DNA of 64,000 bases from Toxorhynchites rutilus septentrionalis (GCF_029784135.1 NC_073745.1:56015205-56079204), one strand, 5' to 3'; numbered from the stretch's first letter, positions 33,030 through 45,478 are shown. The notes: generated by a model from the letters alone, not told the origin. A program made the numbers and translations.

Positions 33030-34480
33030 GACCGAAGTGGAACGGTGTCAGCTAGCAAACATCAGTCTCTCAAAACTCAATCACTCAAAACTGTCAAAAG
33101 CCGCAAAAAAGAGCGCTCCCAAACAATCCATCCTTTGTGATGAACGATTTAACACCCAAATGTGAGATCAAGACAAACGAAAAGGCTCTGGTGAGAAAAA
33201 AAAGCTGTAAACTTACTGTTTAACGTAAGTAAATATTTTGTGGTTCACCTTTGTTCTACTAATTTGCACCCTGCAGTCTGTAGTGTAGTGTAGTGTAGTG
33301 TTTCGATGAATTCCCAAATGGGAACTCACATCAGATAGAAAAAGTTGTACATTCTGGATGTTTAGGTCTCCCTCCGTTTGTCTGTGGAAGCAATTGCAGG
33401 CTAGCAGCAAAGGAAATGACTTGCGTTTTCGAGGCGGCGCACACGGGCTTTATGGTAATGATTAGCTAACGCTGAGCGACGCCGTTTCCAAGTAGTCGAG
33501 CCGGACCGAGCTAAAGGTTTATAGCATATCTCTCTCCCCTCCCCATACGCGCGTTGTAAGCGCGCGATGGGCGCAAGTAGCTCACGTAAGTGTGTAAACA
33601 ACACATTTTAATACACATATTCTAGGGTTGATGAAAATGAATTTCAAAAGTGATTACCATTCAAACGCATTCCCCACTCAAACTGTTGGCGTTGTGATGA
33701 ACAGTCCTGACGTATGAATTTGACAGCTTTTGTTGGTTGAGAAGTGTCTGTCTGTCTCGGAAAAATTTCACGCTGGGGTACCGATTGACGGGCGACAAAT
33801 CTTGACCCCAGGGTGTCACATACGTCCTCCGTTACACGATGGTCGTCATCGAATCGGCCAATCGGAAGTTAAACTATATCGATAGAACGATTCCCAGAAC
33901 ACGGAACACGGGGTGCTTACTTATATGCGCATACATTACCGCGTCCAACTGACAGTGGTTTCCACCTCAACGAGGTGTGCCTTCGCTATGGATGTGTTTG
34001 TATGCGAGGGTTAGCAATGTTTGACCTCTGCAGACTCACCTTGGCTGGCCGGTAGGTCAGAATTGGAAATGCTGCTTACACACATTATCGGCTATTGAGC
34101 TTTTGAACTACGATTCTGCTTCCTTTCGGTGGATATTGTTGGGTGAGGTTATTTTGGGATTGACGGAATGGGAACAGACAAAGCGTATGATAAAAAAAAC
34201 CGCTAAGAATAGAACGAAGCTAGTCGCTTTCGTTTCTACAGGAAACAAAATGATCACAGACCGGTGATAAGGATGTCGTTTTCCGCTTTCTGGAATGACA
34301 TAAATTGTCTAGAGTCATGTTAAGGGCGGAAGCCGGATGGTCCTTTGACCTACTTTTTTCATGAACCACGTGTTTGCGAGTGAAAGGTGCGTGCCGTGGG
34401 TTTTTGTGTCGGGGCTTCTGGTGCTCCATATCTGTAGCACCAATCATGATCGATGCTGACGCTGACATTGACGGGTTTTA
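33030..34480. other. Mostly non-repetitive DNA, no gene recognised
   Basis: A short GTGTA microsatellite (about 33281-33301, five units) lies near the left. From about 33400 the sequence is richer in G and C than average, with no copies elsewhere in the window. Frames of up to 82 codons show no domain. It could be regulatory or intronic DNA of a host gene. Confidence 0.35.
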
Positions 34481-34484
34481 ACTA

Positions 34485-35730
34485 AAGGGCGAACACGAAA
34501 TTATTGCGACACCGAAAATGTCATGCCAATTTTATTATAATGTTTAGAATCAAACCAACATTTTAGGGTAGTTTTATACATATATTTACTTCAAAAATCA
34601 AAAGAAAAGTTAATCGATGGAGCCTTGAGTGTAAAATTGAACGCATTTTCGCTTGATGGCCTCCATAAAAGTCTTTACAGTGTCATCCGGTACCAGTTTC
34701 TCAGTTTTTTTTTCACATTTTCTTAACATGTCCTTCTCGTCTTTGACTGTCTTCTTGCTCTTCCGGAGTTCCCGCTTCATTATTGCCCAGTACTGCTCCA
34801 CCGGGCGCAGCTCCGGACAGTTTGGCGGGTTCGTGTCCTTTGGAACAAAAGGGACAGAACTGGCCTCATACCACTCCAGGACACTTTTAGAATAGTGGCA
34901 TGATGCCAAATCTGGCCAAAATAGCGGAGCTTCGTTGTGCTGCTGCAAGAACGGCAAAAGGCGCTTCTCGAGGCACTCAGATTTGTAGATCTCGCCATTT
35001 GCTGTGCCCTTTGTCACGAAAGGCTCACTCCTCGAGATATTTGGAGACATTTTCTTCTTCTTAAATTTGTCGTCCACATCGAACTTGCTCTTGCCGGTGA
35101 AAAACTCCAACCCCGGAATTTGCTTAAAATCGGCTTTTATATACGTTTCGTCGTCCATACTTTGTCAGCATCTTCTCGTAGAGCTTCCGTGCCCGAGTTT
35201 TAGCCGTCGATTGTTGCCGCTCATCGCGGTTTGGGAGGTTCTGTACCTTGTATGTATGTAGTCCAGCTCTCTTCTTTGCATTCTGGACGTAGCTCTGCGA
35301 CATGCCGATCTTTTTAGCCAAATCACGGCTTGAGACGTTGGGATTTGATTTAATCATCCGCTTCACATTTCCCTCCGTCTTTCTGTTCTCCGGTCCCGGT
35401 TTTCTTCCAGCTCCTTTGTCGTGGTCCAACGTCAACCGCTCCTGGAACCGCTTCAACACTCTGGAGACGGTTGAATGGTGAATGTTCAACATTTTTCCCA
35501 ACTGCCGGTGCGACAGGTCAGGAAATTCCAGGTGTTTGGAAAGAATTTGTTCTCTCAACTCGCGTTGGTTCACCTCCATTTTCATTGAATCGAAAAACAC
35601 GACTTCGAGTTTGACAGCAGGTAGACAATACACATCAATGAGAAAGTGTGCAAAATTTGGTTGATTTTTACCCAATGGTAAAAAAGTTATGCCCTGTTGA
35701 ATGTGTCGCAATAATTTCGTGTTCGTCCTT
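34485..35730 (-). mobile_element. DD37E Tc1/mariner-type transposon, copy B
   Basis: Left end AAGGGCGAACACGAAATTAT and inverted right end AAGGACGAACACGAAATTAT differ at one base, and both continue as TGCGACAC. TA flanks at 34483-34484 and 35731-35732. Length 1246 bp. This is the best preserved of the three DD37E copies. The inverted repeats have no similarity to those of copies A and C. Confidence 0.88.
34610..35585 (-). pseudogene. DD37E transposase, copy B (one frameshift, one in-frame deletion)
   Basis: The likely start is ATG at 35583-35585 (MKMEVNQRELREQIL). An N-terminal helix-turn-helix (LSHRQLGKMLNIHHSTVSRV) is followed by a second one (SSRDLAKKIGMSQSYVQNAK). At MLTK the frame breaks: about 14 bp are missing just before MDDETYIKADF, compared with copy C. 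The second part keeps all three catalytic acids: Asp in MDDETY, Asp in FWPDLASCHY, and Glu in RPVEQYW, 37 residues after the second Asp. About 16 residues including the VWQAICSCG strand are deleted in frame between KKKK and RSEPFV. The terminal stop is at 34610. Confidence 0.82.
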
Positions 35731-35734
35731 TAAA

Positions 35735-36330
35735 TGTAAATTGACCCGTCCCTCGTAAATGGTTGCTTCCCTAACCTCGAGTAAACCGCTAGTAGATCGC
35801 ACAAATTCTAAGAAACGTAGATATAAGAGATAATGATGTATGAACAAACATTGAATTAGTGGCTCTGCTGCTGCGATTGAATTTTTTAATTAATCGAATC
35901 GAAAAAAAAACAACCAAGTTTAAATTAAAATTAATCTATTCACATCAGTGCATTCAAGATGTAGGTACAATGTCAAAAAATATAACTTTCAAAAACAGAA
36001 AGATGGCGTTCTAGGGAACTAATGTGAAGAACATCAACACGTTGCAATGTCGCAGCAGTGCGTTATGAAATTCCTATGGTATAGCGAGCTTTCGTACGCT
36101 AATCTCCACTCTGCAATTCGTCCCATAGTCCATGGCAATTTCCTATTTCCAGGAGGGGTTAAAATGAAAATTTGTTTTATTCTATTCGCGTTTCAATTAT
36201 GTAGACTAACCTATTTTTAATTCTTCTTCAATTGGAACAAGTTTCAGTAATCTAATATTGAATTATGCCAACAATTTTTAAATTCATCAAACTGGGCTGC
36301 CGTCAAAGCAGCTTTCAGAATTAATTGAAC
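35735..36330. other. No feature recognised
   Basis: AT-rich sequence without coding potential or matched repeats, between the DD37E element and the small MITE. Confidence 0.45.
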
Positions 36331-36336
36331 ATTTAA

Positions 36337-36462
36337 CCCTTTCCCGTAGAAAATCGAGTCTCACTCGTGGTGTACTTGCATAACATAGGGCGCTAGCAGA
36401 GGGCGCTCAGCAGAGTAGTGAAATAGCTTGATGTGTGACGTAGTAATTAATACGGGACGGGA
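36337..36462. mobile_element. TTAA-flanked MITE, copy 2 (inverted relative to copy 1)
   Basis: TTAA at 36333-36336 and 36463-36466. Ends are CCCTTTCCCGTA and TACGGGACGGGA. Internal words GAGTCTCACTCG, GGGCGCTAGC and TGATGTGTGACG match copy 1 at 14042-14161 in reverse complement. At 126 bp it has no coding capacity. Confidence 0.7.
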
Positions 36463-36639
36463 TTAAAATGGTCGAAGTTGTCAGCATAAGTGAAAGACAT
36501 GGGCCTCAAGGTAACACTACAAAAAATTAATATACTTAAAATAAACAAGATTCATTTCGAGGTGTTTATCTGTCACTAGCTTATGTGTGAAGTTCCATGA
36601 TATTTCGTATATTTGTTTATTTGCATTCGTACATAAAAT

Positions 36640-37620
36640 TGTAAGGGGTTGTATATAGGACACGACCGCATATTTTCGACGTAGAACTACGCAATTATAT
36701 TATGCAATCCACTTGTTTACCACTTCGAATTTTATGCATCGATTTTTTTTTGTAATAGATTATGTTCTTCGTTACAAATAAATTTGATGAACGTCTTTTT
36801 ACGTTTGATATGATGCCTGGGACAACCAAAATATGTGAATGGAAAAATTATCAAACGATCAGTGTATTTTACATTCCCCTCTGAAATTACTACACATCTG
36901 ATGTTTACGTAGTTCTCGAGCCGCGAAAGTTCATTCACCTCTAGTATCTGAAATGACGATTTTCCCAAGCTTCTCAGTTTAAAAGTACGTTTTAGGGAAA
37001 CATATTCCGGTCTGCACAACGACAATACCAAAAAATACCCCCAACTTGCATGTTTTGACAAAGCGTATTTCCCTAGGCACATTGATTTTGAAGTCCGTGT
37101 TAGGGAAACACAGCTCGGTGGGAACAAAAAATACCCCCGACTTGCATGTATATTTGCAAAGCGGATTTCCACAGGTACATCGATTCTGAAGTCTGTGTTC
37201 AGGAAACCGTAAATCGGGCCAATCAACCCTTGGCAGTTAGGGCGTTTAGATAACGCTTGACATTTAACAGTTATTCAATTGTTCATCTCATGAAAAAAAG
37301 CATTTTATTAATTGTGATAGACGCGTAGAAATATTTCCTATCAATTGATGCAAATATATTTTCGATCTATTAAGAAATGTTCGAGTTATAAGCATTCGAA
37401 ATACGGGTAGGGTTAGCACACAAATCGGCAGAACAAATGTATGGAAAAAAGAAAGTTCTTCCAGTTTCCATGAATTTAAACCGTTTAGAGATTAGCAAAT
37501 TGTAATGTATAGCATATCAAACAAATCTTAGAGAATTTCCGATTCGATTGGTATGCAAATCATGAGAATTCGTTTTCTGATTTGACACCCTTCCTGAAAC
37601 ACGTAGTTCTACGTCAAAAG
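36640..37620 (+). repeat. Composite palindrome-ended repeat (modules c and b)
   Basis: The order is: GGTTGT ... GACACGACCGCAT with palindrome variant at 36678; a block shared with 39985-40150 (ATAGATTATGTTC, TGATGCCTGGGAC); minisatellite units of about 100 bp (36930-37215) around AAATACCCCCGACTTGCATG; a spacer with AACCGTAAATCGGGCC and GTTCGAGTTATAAGCATTCG shared with 42546-42745; module b; and the terminus CACGTAGTTCTACGTC at 37600-37615. This may be close to the full-length form of the family. Non-coding. Confidence 0.6.
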
Positions 37621-37640
37621 AGGAATATCACATTTTGATT

Positions 37641-38320
37641 TGATTGTTTTTTGATGGGAAAACCCCTGAACAATCAATGCAATGGTTTACGAAATGTTAT
37701 TCCACTTCTGCTCCTTCGAGAACAACAGTTTATCGGTGGTTTAGTGAATTTAAAATGGGCAGATGCGCCTCGCTCTGGAAGGCCAAAAAATCGAATCCAG
37801 AAATCGTAAAACAAGTTCTTCGACTCGTTTTTAAAGATCGTTAAGTGAAGTTACGCGAGTTAGCTGAGGCCGTAGGCATTTAAAAAAAACAAATGGGATA
37901 CATTTTGCACGACATTTTAGACATGAAAAAGCTATCCACGCGATGGGGGCCGCGTTTGCTGACGGTCGACCAAAAACAGCGGCGCGTTGATGATTCAACA
38001 GCCGGTTTGGCGTTGTTGCAGCATAATCGAGTGGACTTCTTTCGACGTTTTTTGACAATGGATGAAACGTGGTTCCATTACCACACTCCTGAGTCTAATA
38101 GGCAGTCTGCAGAGTGGCACTGAGGCATATTCTGAAGACACAGACGTTTTATACTACGGAAAGGGAATCGAAATGTTGGAAACTCGCTGTACCAAGTGTA
38201 TTGCCCTCAAAGGAAACTATGTTGAGAAATAATTCAGCTTTGCCTAGAAAACGATTGTTTTCATTGAAAATCCCTATTCATGCTTTTTGGGACTTTCAGT
38301 CCATACTATAAATTATATTA
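37641..38320 (+). pseudogene. Mariner (DD34D) transposase with large internal deletion
   Basis: The N-terminal helix-turn-helix (PEQSMQWFTKCYSTSAPSRT, TVYRWFSEFKMGR) is followed by LRELAEAVGI, GPRLLTVDQKQRRVDDS and the first catalytic strand TMDETWFHYHTPESNRQSAE. The sequence then jumps from SAEWH directly to an EAYFEDTD-type C-terminus in another frame (KGIEMLETRCTKCIALKGNY). About 130 residues with the second and third catalytic Asp are deleted. Several stops also break the N-terminal half. It starts right after the palindrome terminus at 37615. Confidence 0.75.
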
Positions 38321-38799
38321 CTTACTGAAGTTTTATGATGATTATACATACTCTTGCTAAACCTACACTGCAGCCGCTAAAAATTTTGAGCTGCCATACG
38401 CTGTCCAATGAAATGCTTATACCTCAAGATTGCTGAATCGATTTATAAGCTAAGTTGCTCGACAATTGCCTTGGAACGAATCATAGTAAGAATATCAGAA
38501 ACCGTCCATTATTTTCAGGCATCTCATTTTTGTCCATATGGTGCAACTGTATTTTTCTGTAACAGCGATTTATTCGTGAAACAATGAAATAAAACAAAAA
38601 CTCCTCAGAATCCCACGAATATCGAATCCAGCAACACAATTTACAGCACCAAAGTTATGACATGGCAACTGGCAACCGCCAATTACAGTACCGAAGGTTC
38701 TTTCCAGAACCATCGAAATTTTCATAGAAAGAAATTTTTTTCAGTCAAATAATTCATTTTACTTCACGCATAAATCACAAGTCAGATTTCACCAAATCA

Positions 38800-38960
38800 G
38801 AAAAAAAGTAACGTTTTTATGTAATAATTGAAATGTTAAAATTGATTTCTGATGCGAACGGATTTTGGTAATTTGAATACCAATCGAATTGGAAATTTGG
38901 TATTGGAAAGATTTATTTAATATGCTATACATTACGATTCTCTCATTCGTAAATGGTTGA
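38800..38960 (-). repeat. Module b copy, inverted
   Basis: Reverse complement words matching other module b copies include CGATTGGTATTCAAATTACC, AAAATCCGTTCGCATC and TGTATAGCATATTAAA. The palindrome terminus is not found nearby, so this copy is truncated. Confidence 0.45.
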
Positions 38961-39145
38961 AATCACCATTTCATTTATTAATGCAATTAATGCAGTGGCA
39001 AAGTACAACTTTAGATGCCATTGCGAAACAAGCGTACGTGAGTTACTCGCTTGAAATGAGGATACAGCGTTTGTTCTACGGACACTGTAGAGAGAGAAAA
39101 GCGCAATTTAACCATTGTCTGTTTTTTTTCTTATTGGGTAAGAAG

Positions 39146-39445
39146 CTGACCCGGCCAACTTTGTTCCGCTCAAAATTTTGATTGATCCTCTGATCTACCT
39201 TTTGAAAGTACCTTTCACTATAAAATTCCTAGTACTTCTACCAAAACTTGTCATTATAATATCAGATTATTTTCAGACACAATTTTCGTTCACCACTTGC
39301 AAATAACATGTTTCCCCGTTACATGGAATAAATGTTTGATACAGAAAATATGATAGAATAAAGACAGCCCTGGATCAGACAACTCCTTCCTGGAGTTTCG
39401 TTCTTATCAACACATTCGGCGATCCAATTTTATTTATATAGATAG
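39146..39445 (+). repeat. Retroposon-like repeat starting GCTGACCCGGCC
   Basis: Begins AGCTGACCCGGCCAACTTTG and ends about 300 bp later in TTTTATTTATATAGATAGGA. Repeats with this start and an ATATAGAT-type end are common in insect genomes and are generally thought to be non-autonomous or truncated retroposons. No coding sequence is visible. The clade assignment is uncertain. Confidence 0.4.
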
Positions 39446-40149
39446 GAGAATATATAGGAGTGAGTTTTATCACATTAAAATCCATTTCCACTTTCGAACA
39501 AAGATCAATTTCGTTAGCGCAAACATCAAATGGACTAACAACGCATGTATTTGTAGAACATATGAGAATCGAATTTTCCGAATTTTCATTGTCATGTTAG
39601 GTTGAAATATGTGTAATATTTTTATGAAACCCTTGCTCCATTCCAGAGGAGTAACGGGAGTCATACCACCACAGAAACATTTCTCGTACCCAAAAATCCT
39701 CACATTTGGCTCCATTTGCTTGATTAGCTCTCGAGTTTGTGTTCGTGTTTCATTTGTATGGCAGCCGCCTTGCTCTTAGAGAGGGGGTAGTTGTGTCGAA
39801 CCACCATAGAGACCATTGTGCATTGATGAAAAAAGGGGTGGGTTAAATCTATGATATAACCGCAAAGTTGACATGGGACTAGCTTAGCTTAGCAATCATT
39901 TGTTTGTATTGATTAAATTTTTGATTGAATGAAACATTTTCCGGATTCAATCGAATTCAAAAAAGATTGAATAAATGCCATGTAAGGTCAATTCATGCAT
40001 TGTGATAGATTATGTTCGTTGCAAGTAGATTTAATGACAGTCCTTTTACTTCTGGTATGATGCCTAGGACCAAATATGTGAACGGAAGAATTATCAAACG
40101 ATTTGTTTTATTTTACATTTCCATCTGAAGTTTGCATCTCTTAAGTGTA

Positions 40150-41807
40150 CGGCGAGGCTAGTTGGTCATAGAGGTAAGTTGGTCAGTGACGATATCTTGG
40201 GATCTGAGCGTCCAAAAAATTAGCGATCTATGGATGAAAAATAGCGAATTGCTGATACAATAAAATAAGCAAATTGAAAAAACTTTTCATTAAGTATTTT
40301 AAAAAAATACGAAAATGGTTCCGATTTTGCCAAAAATCATTGACGGTTTGTGCATTATAAAATGTGTTCTAAAACTGGTTAGTAACCATGAAAAAAATCG
40401 GCTCAAACGTAAAACAAAGGTTTATTGTACGTATTAGCTTTAAGTGTTAATGGAAATCGCTTCTAAATGATTTTTGTTGAATTTTCATAAATATTCTTTT
40501 TCATATATAGAGGGGCTAGTTGGTCACACAAATTGCTCGTTTGAGAGCAACGCATATAAAATTTTCAGGTATGCCGTGTTTCATTACGCAAGCTATAAAC
40601 AAATATAGAAGGCATATGTTTTACTGCTAAACCCAGTGTATTTGAGACGAGACAACCACCACGCTAACCACTTGCAATATAATTGTCATATTTATATTTT
40701 TTGCTGCAAAATTTTCATTAAATATAATAAATGCTAACATTGAATATCAGAACTCACAATAATGGATTGAGTAATGTAGTATACCTGGAGGCTATTTCTA
40801 TATATTTGGGGCGAACGGTACAAATGTCATCAAAACAAATGCAAGCGGTTGTGCGTCGCAGGGATGCTAGGAGATTTTTTTTTCAAAAGTCTTGACATGG
40901 TACGAGAAAATGTCTTCACCGTAATATCGGAGGAAAGTTATTCACACAAAAACGGAACTGTGATAACTCTATTTGTTTATTTCAGCTTTGAAATTTTGGT
41001 TGTAACTCATACCATATCCTTGAAACTAGTTGTAGAAAAGGTATGTTATCGGAAAACCTTCGATTTGTGAAGTGGTCGTTTGAAAGATAACAGAAATTCA
41101 ATGTCACAATCATTCGAATTTTCGAGCGCAAATGAACTAACGTCTTCTAGAGACAATATGTATTCAGACCGCTTCGTTCGCTGAGACTATAGCCCTACTT
41201 TTTTGACGATATTTTCGGCCAATAGCGAGAATTCATGAAAATAATATTTTTTTTAAATCCACGTCCATCCATCATACTGAAATGTATGCACATATTTCAT
41301 AATGTCTTCAAAATGTCTTCACAAAATCAAATGTCTTCAAAATGAAGACATGTTTTCAAACCTGGCATCTCTGGTTCGCCACAAAGTGGAAGAGAGACGA
41401 AATCGCTGGATGAAATTGCCTGACTAATTTTTAACAACGATGATAATTTGAAATTTTTATTAATATGTTTTTTACTTGCTACATGATATTAGTTAACTGT
41501 TTTTGTTTTGATTTAATTAATTAATTTATAATGAAGGAAACTTCTAATGGAAAAACGTTTATTATTTGCTCAAAAAAACATGCCTATTATTGACCAACTT
41601 ACTCCGTGTGTGGGATTAGTTGGTCAATTTATTCTGAAATATAGAGACGTTAAATAAAAGAAAAATGTCAAAAAATTTATTCTCTGGTTATTTTTCATTG
41701 AAAGGGTAGAAGGTTAGCTTCATTGTGGTACATAACATTCTAACGCAAAACTTCGTACTATAAAGTTATAGCCAAATTTATTCAAAAATGACCAATAAGC
41801 CCCGCCC
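40150..41807. mobile_element. TA-flanked element with GGCTAGTTGGTCA-type ends
   Basis: The left end reads CGGCGAGGCTAGTTGGTCA after TA. The inverted right end reads GGGCGGGGCTTATTGGTCA after TA. Further copies of the word lie inside: TAAGTTGGTCA at 40173, GGGGCTAGTTGGTCA near 40512, and inverted copies near 41590 and 41622. It interrupts a module c copy, so it is a true insertion. The right boundary could lie five bases further out, at the TA of 41813. A 73-codon frame inside is not recognisable. Its repeat-rich ends resemble 25117-26061 in design but not in sequence. Confidence 0.6.
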
Positions 41808-41957
41808 TACCCTACTTCTCGAACCGCGAATTTGATTGATTTGATGAACTTCAGGCACTCAGTGCCAGAAATTCAGTGAGCAGAAGATATAAAGGCATAT
41901 CCTTCAATGCAATCTTGAATAACCGAACCAAAGCGTTGTGTTCGTACCCGTTTTTGT

Positions 41958-42545
41958 AATCCGTGTTAGGGAAACATTTTTCGGAGTGCAAAATAACATG
42001 CGGGTGCAAAAGTACCCCCCCCCCTTGCATGAATCAACAACTTCAACTTATACTTTTTATATTATAGAGCCTTTAAATTTGTATGTTCATTCGCCTCTAA
42101 TGTCTGCAAGATTTTCCCAGGTTCCTAAGTATAGAGGACCATGTTAAGAAAACATATTCTAGTCTGCACAAAGGCAAGCGAGTTCGAAAGTACTCGCAGT
42201 TTGAATTTATTTGCAATGCCGATTTTCCCAGACACCTTGATTTAGAAGTCTGTATTAGGTAAACACATTTCAGTTGAAAAAAAATACCCCAGACCTGCAT
42301 ATATTTGCAATGCCAATTTCCTCAGACACCTTGGTTCTGAAGTCTGTGTTGGGAAAACACATTTCAGTCGGAACAAAAATACCCCCGACTTGCATGAATT
42401 TGCAATGCCAATTTCCCCAACACTGCTTGGTTTTGAAGTCTGTGTTAGGAAACATATTTCGGTGAGAACAAAAATCCCCATACTTCCATTTATCTGCATT
42501 GCCGATTTCCCCAAGGCTGCTTGGTTATGATGGCTGTGTTGGGGA
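41958..42545 (+). repeat. Minisatellite, ~95-bp units
   Basis: GAAGTCTG landmarks at 42245, 42339 and 42435 give spacings of 94 and 96 bp. Each unit includes GGGAAACACATTTC, AAAAATACCCCCGACTTGCA and TTTGCAATGCCAATTTCCCC. More diverged units precede them. The same units occur at 36930-37215 and, inverted, at 3940-4185. Confidence 0.7.
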
Positions 42546-42823
42546 AACCGTAAATCGGGCCAATCAAAACGAGGCAGTTACGGCGTTTAGATAACGCTTA
42601 ACATTTTACAGTTATTCAATTGTTTATCTAATGAAAAATATCATTTTATTAATTGCGATATATGTGTAGAAATATTCCCTATCAATTGATGCAAACATAT
42701 TTCTGATCCAGTAAGAAATGTTCGAGTTATAAGCATTCGGAATCTTTCATTTTTTCCTGCATGTTCTGTGTTTAGGTTTTCATTGTACCCCCCATATATT
42801 CCGATTAGACGTAGTCCCACGTC

Positions 42824-45455
42824 AAAAGGTGAAAAAGATGATTTCCGTCATATGGCTACCATGGCTGGCTCTTCAATAGTCCATTTGGAAAGTTCAATTT
42901 TCAATCACTGTTGCAAAAAACGGATGCCTTCAATCAGGGATAGCGTGGCGAATGTTGTCTTCCAAGGTGTCATTTTTTTGCGTCTCATCGTAGATCAGAG
43001 ACTTCACCTAGATCTACAACAACGTTTTTGGAACGAAATCTCCACATTATGAGTACTCGATTGTGGTACAAAAAAGTTGGAGGTCATGGACGATGGATGC
43101 GCTGAGTTTCTAGAACCGAACCATAGCTTTCGTAATTGTTCACGAATTGTTCCGGTGTGAGTCTATTTGTGATGAGACACTGTGTAAACTGATCTGTTCA
43201 TCTCGCTTTCGTTCGCCAGACTCTGATTTTCGAACCTTCTGTAAAATTCGGAATATGGTTGATTGGTTGTTAATTATGGTAAACTATAGAAATAACAATA
43301 GTAGAGATTTCGATCAACTTAAGCCTTGCGATTATCGAACTGTCTCCTCGCTGAATCATTCGCAATTGCATCGTCTTCTCTTCTCTCCGCTCAATAACTG
43401 CCAGGCAATCCTTGCGCATTCGAACAAGATTGGAGTCCAATTGTTCCGAATTCGATTATTTGCATCCGCAATTACCTCCTAGGCTGTGTTGGATAAATTT
43501 GTAAATTACACGATAGTCATTACCGGTTTTCCTTTTATAATAACATCTTTCTCATAGCTAATTATAAGTCACTCTCCAGCGTCGAAAAGTGGCATCATGT
43601 AACAGTGTATTTAATGAGTGTTGGAGCGCGCGACTCCTGCTCTCCAATAGTGGGTACATCAAATCATTGGTACTTTCGATCAATGCTGCTGCTGGTGGCG
43701 ATGATGATGAAGATGATGATAACTCACATTGATACGAATTGCTCTGAAAGGCGTGGATTCCACGTTACTCCGCTATTTTTCCAGGGGTTAGACATCAATT
43801 GAATATAGGCTACCCAAAGTCAAAATCAATATGGCGTCATTTGTTTACCAACATACCATTTGCGAGGATTGAAATCGTTGAAATCGCGGAAATTGCGCTG
43901 CTTTATTTCTAACTGCATAAGCGATTCTCATATTTCGGTTTCACATGGAGGTGTTCAGATTCAACATGGAGTTTAAAGTTAACCACTTTTCAACTATATA
44001 ACCGGACCGTGTTGTAAACAACAGTAATTGTCAGAACCAAAATGTCAGTAAACCGCAGCAATATTGGGTACATTGGCAATATGAGGGATTTGACGTTTTA
44101 GTCATACCCCTGTATTTTTCCACCTCATCGGCTACACGAAACACTAATCTGGGAGGAAATCGCTTATCAATTCTCCCTTTCCTTCGTGGCTCCATTTGGC
44201 GCGATCGATATATGTAGATGCGTGAGATGCTGGGGCAGTTATTGCATAACCGAGCTGCTCGAGGGATTCCCCGATGGTGACAAGAGTGACGCGTGTGAAC
44301 ACGGAATTGAAACCGTTATTATGCAACCCCATGCATTACGACGGACACATTTAAATGTTGCAGTTGTGCAAATAAAGAAGAAATAATAATTTGAGCTCCC
44401 CTCGTTTTTTTCCTTCGTTACAACGCACTTCTCGCGCATATTGGAGCGGATGCAAAATTAAATCTCACCCAAGCTATGTTGTGTGTAATTAGCCCGTGTG
44501 TATTGATAAGGTAATTAATTTATTCGTTCAAGTGATATTTTCTTCTCCGTTTCGTGATGCCCCGACTCAGCTTCGATGACTCTAATGGCGATTCCTATCA
44601 CCTCCCTCACACATACTGATGCACTTGACGTCGTCGTCGTCGGATTGGTCACAGATGTGTACGACGATGTTTTTTGTTTTGGTTTCAATTCTGGCAAAAC
44701 GGCAAAGATGATTGTTGTGGACGCAGAAGCGCGCGCACTGCTGACTGGCAGTTTCGACGGCCAATCGGAGGAGAGCGGAATTTGTTGCACTTGTTGGTTC
44801 ATTTGCTGCCGGGAGAAGGCGTGTTTAAAAGTCGCGACTGATCGACCCCCTCGCAAGTGTGGTTGGTTTTAAATGACTTATGTTTTTTTTTGAGTTCTAA
44901 TCTACAAACCATTTTGTAATGCCACGGGGGTGTCTTCGATCGCGTAACGCCAACATGAAGTTGTGCATTGGCTGTGGTTGGATAAGTTTAATTGACGAAT
45001 GATTTTCGGTGCCAAATCAAAATTCCAATTTCACGACCGACTGAATATAATAATTAAACTTTGTGAAAATGCGATTAACTGAAACCCATTTAGGGCAAAC
45101 GTGGTTTTGAAATCGCGGTTGAATTACATTTATTATTCCTTGTTGCCCTTAGTATTTGCAAAACCTAGATAAAAATCCCCTGAAAGTTATAAGCAGACTT
45201 GGAAATGAAATCGTTGAATAGATGCTTAATCTTTATACACTTTGTCCAACTTCTATTTGACAGCTCTCAATACCTTCTATAATAAGGCATGATTTTGTAA
45301 GAGTTTTGAGTCAACCTTTTAAAGTTTTATTCTCGAATGAATCGTATTGTGTCTTTTGAGGCATAAACATACTTATCGGGACCGCACAATGACTATTAGA
45401 CCATTTTTAATTTCATTTATAATCAAGCAAAAGTTTTCAAGTTTTTATCAAGCAA
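42824..45455. other. No gene recognised
   Basis: Frames of 60-113 codons occur on both strands (for example 43147-43482, and overlapping frames on both strands at 44515-44872) with no domain I know. The stretch 44080-44860 is GC-richer and not repeated in the window, so it could hold regulatory or exonic host DNA. A GATGAT-rich patch lies near 43700. Confidence 0.35.
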
Positions 45456-45478
45456 AGCATTACTGTTTCTGTTAGTTA

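Larger units (their letters stand above)
39985..42823 (+). repeat. Second composite module c copy, split by an inserted element
   Basis: Left part 39985-40149 matches 36750-36910. The right part from about 41815 (TTCTCGAACCGCGAA) continues where that block continues at 36914. Minisatellite units follow (41960-42545), then AACCGTAAATCGGGCC at 42547, GTTCGAGTTATAAGCATTCG and GTACCCCCCATATATTCCG. The terminus GACGTAGTCCCACGTC is at 42808-42823, followed by AAAAG. A 1.66-kb element interrupts it at 40150. Confidence 0.6.
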
